A stretch of 64,000 nucleotides of DNA from contig JAALKI010000003.1 of assembly GCA_011088105.1 (NCBI GenBank), positions 57,727 through 121,726 on the forward strand, read 5' to 3'. This document shows positions 57,012 to 64,000 of this stretch, one piece after another; position 1 is the stretch's first letter, and the number at the start of each line of letters is the position of its first letter. Under the pieces are notes generated by a model. The model did no database searches. It was not told where the DNA came from and saw only the letters and a program-made list of their open reading frames with translations. The translations under genes were made by a program, and so were the position numbers. The stretch is from Nitrospirota bacterium. Lineage in GTDB: Bacteria; Nitrospirota; Nitrospiria; Nitrospirales; UBA8639.

Positions 57012-58100
57012 CTAATACCGAACTTTTAGAAAGAGATTGAGGCTCAACGCCAATAACATGAAGCATGCGAGCCAGCCTGCCAAGACAGGCATGACGGCGC
57101 CACTTCGGCCCAAGGCAATCCCTACGGAGTGCATGACCCAAAACAAAAAGCTAATGCCCATTGCTTGGCCAATGCCTTTTGCAATCCCAGTGCCACGCCT
57201 GCCAGTTTTCATGAGGCCTAGTGCAATTCCTAACACGGTCATCATAAGGCTGACGAGGGAAAATGCCACTCGGCCCCAATAATCCGTCACAAATCTATCG
57301 GTACTATGCCCATCTTTTGCTAAACGATCAATATGCTTCTGCAGTTCAGCGAGTGTCATGCGGTCTGGTTTCATGGATAACCAGGCTTGGAAGTCTTTAG
57401 GTGTCATGCTCAATGCTAACGGTTGTGTCGCATATGTAGTGAGTGTGACGTGTCCATCGGACGCAAAGTGTCTTTGCGTGACCGTATTGAGGATCCACCC
57501 ATCTTGATAATGTGCCGATTGGGCTTCAATGAGACTATCGAGTTGAAAATGATCGTCCAGGTGATACAACTCAATGGTGTGGAGCGTCGAGCCATTTGGT
57601 GCCACTTCGGCGATTTTCATAATCGAATCTGTTTTGATCCGCAACCAGAGTTCAGTGGATGTCAACGATTGGGGTTGTGGTTTCTTTTTAATTTCCACGG
57701 TTTTGATGTGTTCGGCTTGAGCGTTACTCAAAGGAATCACGACGGCGGTAAAACTAAGGAGGCTAAGCGAAACCACGACGCCGATGACAATAAAGGGGGC
57801 AATGATCTGAGTGAGGCTAAATCCACAACTTCGAAGGGCTGTAATTTCTTGGTTTTTATTCAGGAGCCCCAGCGTCAATAATGTGGCCATCAGCGTTGTC
57901 ATGGGAGACAGGGTAAAGGTAATTTCTGGGATCTTGAAAAAAAAGTACTTCAACATTAAAAACAGTTCGGCATCATATCGAAGGAATTTCCGAAGCTTCT
58001 CGAAAAATTCTACGAGCAGGTAGACTGCGGTGAGCCCTGCTTGGCATAACAGAAAGATCTGTAGGTATTGTCGCAAGATATAGCGGAAGATTAATCCCAT
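57012..58100 (-). CDS. lptG: LPS export permease LptG
   Basis: This 362-residue YjgP/YjgQ protein has N-terminal transmembrane helices (FLLCQAGLTAVYLLVEFFEKL), a large periplasmic beta-jellyroll between about residues 130 and 260, and three C-terminal helices. The LRSCGFSLTQI segment is the coupling helix that contacts the LptB ATPase. With LptF it forms the inner-membrane pump that extracts LPS. It starts 4 nt after the lptF stop. The LptB and LptC genes are not in the window. Confidence 0.93.
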   Translation of the reverse strand: MGLIFRYILRQYLQIFLLCQAGLTAVYLLVEFFEKLRKFLRYDAELFLMLKYFFFKIPEITFTLSPMTTLMATLLTLGLLNKNQEITALRSCGFSLTQIIAPFIVIGVVVSLSLLSFTAVVIPLSNAQAEHIKTVEIKKKPQPQSLTSTELWLRIKTDSIMKIAEVAPNGSTLHTIELYHLDDHFQLDSLIEAQSAHYQDGWILNTVTQRHFASDGHVTLTTYATQPLALSMTPKDFQAWLSMKPDRMTLAELQKHIDRLAKDGHSTDRFVTDYWGRVAFSLVSLMMTVLGIALGLMKTGRRGTGIAKGIGQAMGISFLFWVMHSVGIALGRSGAVMPVLAGWLACFMLLALSLNLFLKVRY

Positions 58101-58104
58101 CTGT

Positions 58105-59271
58105 CTACCGACCTGCTCGCATGAGAAGAGCGAAGGTTATAAGCAAGATGACGACATTCGGAAGCCATGCGCCTGCGAAAGGATGCAACACCAATGTGGT
58201 CACGAAAAATTCACCAAGAATATTGAGGAGATAATACAGGACGACGATGGCAAGCCCAATGGCAAAACTTCCCATCTGGCCAGACCGTTTTGAGAGGATA
58301 CCAACGGGGATGCCTAAGAGACCCAGACAGAACGCCGCTATAGGAAATGCCAGATTTTTATAGTATTCGATCATTCGCCGGAGTGCATTAGTATCGGTCC
58401 ATTGGCTCTGTGCCAGTTGCTCCTGAATTTCAGTATATGTGGGGCGCGGTTGTCCCGATGCATTCATGGTTTCGGAGAGACTCATTTTTAAATCATAGGT
58501 GGAAAATGCAACATGGCGATAGTGTTGCGGATCTTCAGGAGTTTGGTGGATCGTCCCCTGGAATAACCGCATTCCTAATTGCGTGTTGTTCTTGTCGTTC
58601 AACACCCGAAATCGATCAGCCACGATAATGCGAGGGAATGTGGGGTCGCGTTGATCGGCGATAAAGACCCCTTGAGGGTTCTGTTGCTTGTGATGCTTGG
58701 GAATATAAATCATTAGGCCAGGAAACGGTTCGTTAAACACACCGGAGTCAACAGCCAAGGTTAACTGATCTTTCACAAGATTGAGTGCCAGTTTTTTTAA
58801 GGAAATGTTGGTCCATGGTTGTCCCCATACCGAAAGCATGAGTGTGAGGAGACAGACAAGAAAGGAAAAGAGACAGACCGGAAGCGCGATGCGAAATAAG
58901 CTGTGGCCGGCTGCGTACATGGCTGTCAATTCTTTCTCGAATGAGAGTCGGCTAAAGGCCGAGATTGAAGCAATCAAGCAGGCAATTGGAAGTGTGAGCA
59001 CTAAAAATGAGGGCATTAAATGGCCAATAATATTCAAGACGGCCATTGCTCCAATCCCTTTGGAGACGAGAATCTCCACGAGGCGCAGCATTTCTTTTGT
59101 AAAAAAGATGAAGGAGAGAACAGAAAGACTGATCAGGAAGGGTGAGAGCAGTTCGGTGAATATGTAGCGATCAAAGATGCGTCGCAAAGGAATCTGGCCA
59201 AGACAAATAACAGCTCTACTTTCCCTCAAGAGACTGACGATGATCAAAATATTTCTTTCCTTGACGGGCAA
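58105..59271 (-). CDS. lptF: LPS export permease LptF
   Basis: Paralogue of the downstream lptG. The N-terminus from RRIFDRYIFTELLSPFLIS is the family start region. The coupling segment MYAAGHSLFRIALP, the periplasmic domain around PGLMIYIPKHH and RIIVADRFRV, and the C-terminal FAIGLAIVVLYYLLNILG helix are in place. The start is unsettled: the frame opens with TTG 59271, no ATG lies before the conserved part, and TTG 59187 would fit the family better. It is divergent from kdsC. Confidence 0.93.
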   Translation of the reverse strand: MPVKERNILIIVSLLRESRAVICLGQIPLRRIFDRYIFTELLSPFLISLSVLSFIFFTKEMLRLVEILVSKGIGAMAVLNIIGHLMPSFLVLTLPIACLIASISAFSRLSFEKELTAMYAAGHSLFRIALPVCLFSFLVCLLTLMLSVWGQPWTNISLKKLALNLVKDQLTLAVDSGVFNEPFPGLMIYIPKHHKQQNPQGVFIADQRDPTFPRIIVADRFRVLNDKNNTQLGMRLFQGTIHQTPEDPQHYRHVAFSTYDLKMSLSETMNASGQPRPTYTEIQEQLAQSQWTDTNALRRMIEYYKNLAFPIAAFCLGLLGIPVGILSKRSGQMGSFAIGLAIVVLYYLLNILGEFFVTTLVLHPFAGAWLPNVVILLITFALLMRAGR

Positions 59272-59318
59272 GGTATGGTTAAATACGCCAACCTTACATT
59301 AGGGGAATCATACTGATA

Positions 59319-59855
59319 ATGTCTACAGAACCGATGGGCCATGCTGAGAATAAGAGGGAAATGCCCGATCGTGCTCGGCTCACACAGATTCGGCTGTTTG
59401 CCACAGATGTGGATGGTGTCCTCACCGATGGAGGCATGTATTATAGCAATGATGGTGGGGAGTTCAAAAAGTTTTATGCTCACGATGGAATGGGGATAAA
59501 ACTGCTGCAACAAGCGGGAATCATTACCGCGCTGATCACGGCTGAACAGACACGCCTTGTGGCTCGTCGGGGAGAAAAATTAGCTATTCCTGAAATCCAT
59601 CAGGGGGTGCACAATAAGCTCGCGGTGATGCAATCCCTTGCCACACAATACAAGATCTCTCTCGAGGAAATAGCGTATATGGGAGATGATCTGAATGATC
59701 TGGACGTTCTCCTAGCTGTAGGGTTTTCTGCATCTCCAGCGAATGCCGTCTCTGTGGTCAGGGAGGCTGTTCACTATGTCTGCCAATTGAGAGGAGGGGA
59801 AGGGGCTGTTCGGGAAGTCGCCGACCTTCTTCTGGCTGCACGAAATAGAGAATAA
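59319..59855 (+). CDS. kdsC: KDO-8-phosphate phosphatase
   Basis: This 178-residue HAD phosphatase without cap domain has ATDVDGVLTDGGMYY (nucleophile aspartate), LITAEQT, then YMGDDLNDLDVLLAVG and GFSASPANAV. It frees KDO for the LPS inner core. An N-terminal 25-residue polar extension precedes the HAD core. It fits with the neighbouring lpt genes on the opposite strand and the mannose genes downstream. Confidence 0.95.
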   Translation: MSTEPMGHAENKREMPDRARLTQIRLFATDVDGVLTDGGMYYSNDGGEFKKFYAHDGMGIKLLQQAGIITALITAEQTRLVARRGEKLAIPEIHQGVHNKLAVMQSLATQYKISLEEIAYMGDDLNDLDVLLAVGFSASPANAVSVVREAVHYVCQLRGGEGAVREVADLLLAARNRE

Positions 59856-59981
59856 GGAAAAACCTCGTCCTATCATGAATCATTCTGTAGCTTTTCAGTC
59901 AGGGCATGGTATCAGCCGTGATTCACAATCTGGCCTGTTTCATGCGTGTCATGCTGAGCGCATGCCATAATGCAGGATCTC

Positions 59982-59996
59982 ATTCTGTAACAGAAT
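59982..59996. promoter_or_regulatory. 15-bp palindrome upstream of manC
   Basis: ATTCTGT-A-ACAGAAT is a perfect 7+1+7 inverted repeat, 22 bp before the manC start codon. A half-site ATTCTGTAG occurs about 100 bp upstream near 59881. It could be an operator or a small mRNA hairpin at the ribosome site. Confidence 0.35.
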
Positions 59997-60018
59997 ATTT
60001 CAAGGAGAAGAGAAAAGC

Positions 60019-61497
60019 GTGAGTCTTGCACATGTTTATGGAACGATCTTAGCCGGGGGCAGTGGTACACGGTTTTGGCCGTTGAGTCGTGAGCGGTTTC
60101 CCAAGCAGCTGCTCAACATCGTGGGAGAAGAAACACTGATCCAGCAAACGGTTCGTCGAGTATTATCTGCCATTCCAACAGAACGAATCTGTATTGTGAC
60201 AAACCCGTTTCAAGCAGAGTCTATTACATTGCAATTGCGGGAATGGAAAGACGACCTGCGTGAGAACGTTTTCCTAGAACCTGAGGGACGAAACACGGCG
60301 CCGGCTATTGGTTTGGCAGCACAACGATTGGTTGCTCGAGATCCACAGGCTATCATGTTGATCTTGCCCGCTGATCATGTGATCCAAGGGGCAAGAAAGT
60401 TTAAACAGGCTGTCTCTCTGGGAGCTCGGCTTGCGCGCGAGGGACGGTTGGTGACCTTCGGCGTTCCGCCATCAAGACCAGAATGTGGCTATGGGTACAT
60501 TCGACCTGATGTGCGAGTGTGCCTGCGAACACAAGGGGGCTTGTCAGGCCATCCGGTTGCACGATTTGTTGAAAAACCTTCTTTGGCCAAAGCCAAACAC
60601 TATGTCAAGCAGGGAACCTGGTTGTGGAATAGCGGTATTTTTATGTGGCAGGCGTCGACGCTTCTTGAGGAATTGGCCCGTTTTCAGCCAGTGTTATTCA
60701 GCGCGTTGCATGCCTATGATGTACAAGCTCGAAAAGGGGCGTCTTCTGAACGGCTTCTGGCGCTGTACCGACAGTTACCCGCGGTGTCAATCGATCATGG
60801 TGTGATGGAACATTCTGCTCGCTCCGCTGTGATTCCAGTTGAGTTTTCTTGGTCAGATGTGGGGAGTTGGAGCAATCTTCGTGAAGTGGCTCCACTCGAT
60901 GATCATCAAAATGTCACGATAGGTCGTGTGGTGGCGATGGATAGTGATAATAACGTCTTATTTGGTGATCAACGGTTAGTGGCGGCGATTGGGTTATCGC
61001 ATATGGTTGTAGTGGATACGCCTGATGCCACATTGGTGTGCCCTCAATCTCGGTCTCAGGATGTGAAACAACTTGTGGCACAATTACAGCGTCAGAAGGC
61101 TCCAGAGCTTGTCGAACATCGAACGGTGTTCCGTCCTTGGGGGTCATATACCGTGTTGGAAGAGGGAAAGAATTATAAAATCAAAAAAGTCACTGTCCGT
61201 CCAGGAAGCCGATTGTCTTTACAAGTCCATCAGCATCGGAGTGAACATTGGGTGGTGATCGCGGGGACTGCTCGAGTGATCAGAGGTGATGATATCTTTG
61301 ATCTTCAGCGCGGAGAAAGCACGATGATTCCTCAACAGACTCAGCATAGATTAGCCAATGAAGGCTCGACCATACTAGAACTCATTGAAGTTCAAAATGG
61401 ATCCTATGTTGGGGAAGATGATATTACACGCATCCATGATGATTACGAAAGAATTGAGCCTTCTACTCTACCGGCAAGGAAAAAGTCCGCGCGATGA
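60019..61497 (+). CDS. manC: Mannose-1-phosphate guanylyltransferase/mannose-6-phosphate isomerase
   Basis: This bifunctional sugar-nucleotide enzyme makes GDP-mannose for surface polysaccharide. The nucleotidyltransferase part has ILAGGSGTRFWPLSRERFPKQ-type sequence at residues 11-31, EPEGRNTAPAIGLAA, FVEKPSLAKAKHYV and WNSGIFMW. The C-terminal cupin isomerase has FRPWGSYTVLEEG, LSLQVHQHRSEHWVV and MIPQQTQHRLAN. The start is GTG 60019 after AAGGAG. The stop overlaps the next gene. The length of 492 is normal. Confidence 0.96.
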   Translation: MSLAHVYGTILAGGSGTRFWPLSRERFPKQLLNIVGEETLIQQTVRRVLSAIPTERICIVTNPFQAESITLQLREWKDDLRENVFLEPEGRNTAPAIGLAAQRLVARDPQAIMLILPADHVIQGARKFKQAVSLGARLAREGRLVTFGVPPSRPECGYGYIRPDVRVCLRTQGGLSGHPVARFVEKPSLAKAKHYVKQGTWLWNSGIFMWQASTLLEELARFQPVLFSALHAYDVQARKGASSERLLALYRQLPAVSIDHGVMEHSARSAVIPVEFSWSDVGSWSNLREVAPLDDHQNVTIGRVVAMDSDNNVLFGDQRLVAAIGLSHMVVVDTPDATLVCPQSRSQDVKQLVAQLQRQKAPELVEHRTVFRPWGSYTVLEEGKNYKIKKVTVRPGSRLSLQVHQHRSEHWVVIAGTARVIRGDDIFDLQRGESTMIPQQTQHRLANEGSTILELIEVQNGSYVGEDDITRIHDDYERIEPSTLPARKKSAR

Positions 61498-62900
61498 GCA
61501 TTTTTCGAGAATATGACATTCGTGGTGTTGTTGGCGAGGCGCTGACGTTTGATGATGCGGAAATGATCGGTCGAGCCTATGCCACATTCATTCTTGAAAA
61601 TGGCGGTCGAACGGTGGCGGTTGGGCGGGATGGCCGGTTGACGTCCCCAGCGTTATGTGAGCGGTTTCTCCAAGGGCTCCTTTCTTCGGGGGTACAGGTT
61701 CTTGATCTTGGTGAATGCGCAACCCCGCTTCTGTATTTTTCTCTCTTTCATCTTCCTGTTGATGGGGGCGTGATGATTACCGGCAGTCACAATGCGGCTG
61801 AATACAATGGATTCAAACTCTGTCGCGGGCAGGAAGCGTTGTATGGAGAAGACATCCAACAACTACGCCAAATCATCGAGGCCAAGCGTTTTGTTTCAGG
61901 AGAAGGCTCTGTGACAGAACGGCCGATCATTCCAGACTACTTGGCCTTTTTGAAAGAGCATTTTTCGGGAATTCAGGCGGCGGGTCTTCATGTTGTCATC
62001 GATTGTGGCAATGGCGCAGCCTCGTTGGTCGCAAAAGATGCGTTAGAACAAATGGGGTGTCAGGTCTCGGTGTTGTACGGAGAATTGGACGGCCGGTTTC
62101 CCCATCACCATCCGGACCCGACCGTAGTTGAGAATTTGCAAGACTTACGTGAAGAGGTGAGACGAACGCATGCTGCCGTCGGTATTGGATATGATGGCGA
62201 TGCTGATCGAATTGGGGCGATTGATGAACAGGGCAATATTGTCTGGGGTGATCAACTTCTGCTGGTTTTTGCCCGTGACTTGCTGGCTTCACAGCCTGGA
62301 GCCACGGTGATCTCGGAAGTCAAAGCTTCTCAAACCCTTTATGATGACATTCAGCGACGTGGTGGACATGGAATCATGTGGAAAGCTGGTCACTCCGTCA
62401 TGAAGGCGAAGATGAAAGAAACCTCGGCCTTGCTGGCAGGAGAAATGTCTGGGCATCTGTTTTTTGCCGATCGGTATTTTGGGTACGATGATGCGATCTA
62501 TGCTTCTTGCCGACTCGTAGAAATTTTGGTGCGTACTCGTCAATCGCTGTCGACCTTACTGGCTGATCTACCGCCAACATCCGTGACACCTGAAATTCGT
62601 GTGGACTGCCCAGATGCACAAAAGTTCCAGCTTGTTGACGCGGTTCGTGTTCGATTGGAAACATTGAGAAAAGGCTTATCTCCAGACAATCCTGCCCTTA
62701 CCATTCGTGAGGTGATCACCATCGACGGTGTCCGAATTCACTTTGATGGTGGGTGGGGGTTGCTTCGGGCATCCAATACCCAACCGGCTCTCGTTTTGCG
62801 GTTCGAAGCGTCATCCTCTACCTTGTTGGAAGTGTATCGGTCGTTTTTAGAGGAGATATTACATGCTGCTCAGCGTGAGCTGAAACGTTTGGCTTGTTAG
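61494..62900 (+). CDS. manB: Phosphomannomutase/phosphoglucomutase
   Basis: This alpha-D-phosphohexomutase gives mannose-1-phosphate for ManC. Motifs are FREYDIRGVVGEAL, VGRDGRLTSP, the phosphoserine loop MITGSHNAAEYNGFKL, the metal loop IGYDGDADRIGAID, the sugar loop GEMSGHLFFAD, and the phosphate loop LLRASNTQPALVLRFE. In the serine loop, AA replaces the usual PP/PK after SHN, which is uncommon but leaves Ser and His. The length of 468 is normal. ATG 61494 overlaps manC by 4 nt, so the two form an operon. Confidence 0.95.
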   Translation: MSIFREYDIRGVVGEALTFDDAEMIGRAYATFILENGGRTVAVGRDGRLTSPALCERFLQGLLSSGVQVLDLGECATPLLYFSLFHLPVDGGVMITGSHNAAEYNGFKLCRGQEALYGEDIQQLRQIIEAKRFVSGEGSVTERPIIPDYLAFLKEHFSGIQAAGLHVVIDCGNGAASLVAKDALEQMGCQVSVLYGELDGRFPHHHPDPTVVENLQDLREEVRRTHAAVGIGYDGDADRIGAIDEQGNIVWGDQLLLVFARDLLASQPGATVISEVKASQTLYDDIQRRGGHGIMWKAGHSVMKAKMKETSALLAGEMSGHLFFADRYFGYDDAIYASCRLVEILVRTRQSLSTLLADLPPTSVTPEIRVDCPDAQKFQLVDAVRVRLETLRKGLSPDNPALTIREVITIDGVRIHFDGGWGLLRASNTQPALVLRFEASSSTLLEVYRSFLEEILHAAQRELKRLAC

Positions 62901-63132
62901 CAGCCGTGTTCAAATCATGGCCTTGATTCGAAAAACGGAAGAGGGTTACAGCCTAACCGAGCTGTTGCCGGTAAAATTTATTCCGATAACGGGTCAAGCG
63001 AAGCAAGATTCCCTCTCTGAAAATTCCTACTCTATTTTCTTCGTTTGTATCCGACCTTCAGGAACAAACCAGAGGTTAGGCAACCATCCAGTAAAGGAAA
63101 CCATTTCTTAGTCAGGTGTCAGAGAAACGGTG

Positions 63133-64000
63133 ATGACTGGGAAGTTACTTTATTGGGTCCTTGGAATTCTGTTTCTTCTGCCATTGCTAAATCTCTTGCT
63201 TGGTATTCATCCGCCAAGGTTTCAAACGGATGACAACCCCAAGCGCTACGGTCTTGATTATGAGCCAGTGACGTTTCCAACCTCTGATGGCTTGACGTTG
63301 CATGGATGGTTTATTCCAGCAGCCTCCACATCCCTTGAACCATTGGGTCAAGAGGGGATGGCAGGGAATACCTGTGCCACAATTCTGGTAGGACATGGGT
63401 ACCCCTTTGATAAAGCCAACATCCTTCGACATGTGCTCTTTTTGCATCCCCGATTTCATCTCCTCTTGTTTGATTTCCGGTATTTCGGTGAGAGTGATGG
63501 GGCCTACACGACAGCGGGCTTGTTGGAAACACAGGATGTCCAGGCTGCCACGGAGTACGTCAAAAGCCGTAGTGATGTGAACCCGAGCCGGATCGGGGCA
63601 ATGGGCTTTTCAATGAGTGCGTCAGCCTTCATTCTTGCGCAGCATCCTGATGTAAAAGCCATTGTGGCCGATAGCCCCTATGCGAATCTGGAGGAGATCA
63701 TTGCCCGGCAATTTTTCTTCCTTCCGAGCTTTACGAAATGGCCTTTTGTTGCACTAACAAAGTTCTATGCCAGACTTTTCCTTGGTGTAAGAGTCAATGA
63801 TGCTGCACCAGCCAAAGTGGTGCGAGACCTTGCCAATCCCTTACTGCTTATTCACGGAGATGCTGACTCTCAGATTCCCCTTAAGCACTCACGCACTATT
63901 TTTGCTAATGCAGATTCCAGTAAGACAGAGTTATGGATTGTGCCCGTGTAAGCTTCCCCCAACCACGGACAGGCGCAATGTAGAGCTTTCTGGCAGAATG
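63133..64000 (+). pseudogene. Alpha/beta hydrolase with a premature TAA before the catalytic-histidine region, continuing past the window
   Basis: The gene has an N-terminal membrane helix (LLYWVLGILFLLPLLNLLL), then an alpha/beta hydrolase body with LHGWFIPA, VGHGYPFDKAN, FDFRYFGESDG, the nucleophile elbow GFSMSAS and the acid loop LIHGDADSQIP. The open frame ends at TAA 63949. The same frame continues as ASPNHGQAQCRAFWQ, the usual C-terminal histidine region (xHGQAxxxxxxxFW), to the window edge. The stop therefore removes the catalytic histidine, and the product is probably inactive unless the stop is an error. ATG 63133 is favoured. The substrate is unknown; the 232 bp before the gene is empty. 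Confidence 0.75.

Noticed and set aside
62917..63111. 64-codon frame after the phosphomannomutase gene
   Set aside because: No ribosome site and no recognisable pattern; composition does not look coding.

Overview
The window reads as one piece of a Gram-negative bacterial chromosome of moderate GC. It has outer-membrane and LPS genes (an msbA-like exporter, lpxD, lptF, lptG, kdsC), siroheme and heme synthesis, assimilatory sulfate reduction, and a large HflX. The gene content and protein flavour suggest the phylum Nitrospirota, probably a marine-type Nitrospira relative. That placement is inference; no marker gene here settles it.

Layout. 1-6353: a partial family-5 uracil-DNA glycosylase, a glycerate 2-kinase gene broken by a 26-bp tandem duplication, a MazG-like pyrophosphohydrolase, then a minus-strand run of ogt, panC, folK, an LL-diaminopimelate aminotransferase-type gene and a methyltransferase. 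6690-11900: two exported proteins of unknown function, an MsbA-type ABC exporter, a 31-codon bS22-like ribosomal protein gene, tRNA-Leu(CAA), a TusA-like protein and rsmI. 12037-28902: a plus-strand block with a short-chain dehydrogenase, ccsA/hemX-like, hemA, hemC, a cobA-hemD fusion, a CBS-domain protein, hemB, ribF, tilS, hpt, ftsH, folP, glmM and comEC. Many of these overlap by 4 nt or nearly touch, so they are probably co-transcribed in sub-blocks.

29048-36592 (minus strand) is a sulfate-assimilation operon. An Rrf2 regulator without cysteines is followed by a sulfite reductase fused to a HEPN-like helical region and a TusA domain, then cysH (iron-sulfur APS reductase type), a TrpD2-like protein, cysD, and cysN fused to an APS-kinase-like domain with a ruined P-loop. 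The logic is sulfate to APS to sulfite to sulfide without PAPS, with sulfur perhaps handed to the TusA domain. 36847-40808 holds small unknown proteins, an FG-GAP repeat lipoprotein, an ArsC-family protein and NAD kinase. 41048-50336 is clpC, tsaD, hflX, nth, yicC, gmk, rpoZ and coaBC.

50340-54385 looks accessory. A tyrosine recombinase gene sits beside the 3' end of tRNA-Ser(CGA), with a TPR protein and a pentapeptide-repeat protein. An imperfect 63-bp direct repeat (about 79% identical by my hand alignment) brackets them, and one copy includes a copy of the tRNA 3' end. I read this as a small tRNA-integrated element, partly decayed. 54400-64000 returns to core genes: a possible 61-aa protein, a 70-bp inverted-repeat element, yacG, a membrane protein, lpxD, lptG, lptF, kdsC, manC, a phosphomannomutase gene, and an alpha/beta hydrolase whose frame is cut by TAA just before its catalytic-histidine region.

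The strongest leads are the sulfite reductase-HEPN-TusA fusion and its operon, the tRNA-Ser element, the two genes with in-frame stops inside otherwise intact reading frames, the C122D change in the HemB metal site, and the degenerate APS-kinase domain. All family assignments come from reading motifs by eye; no search was run.
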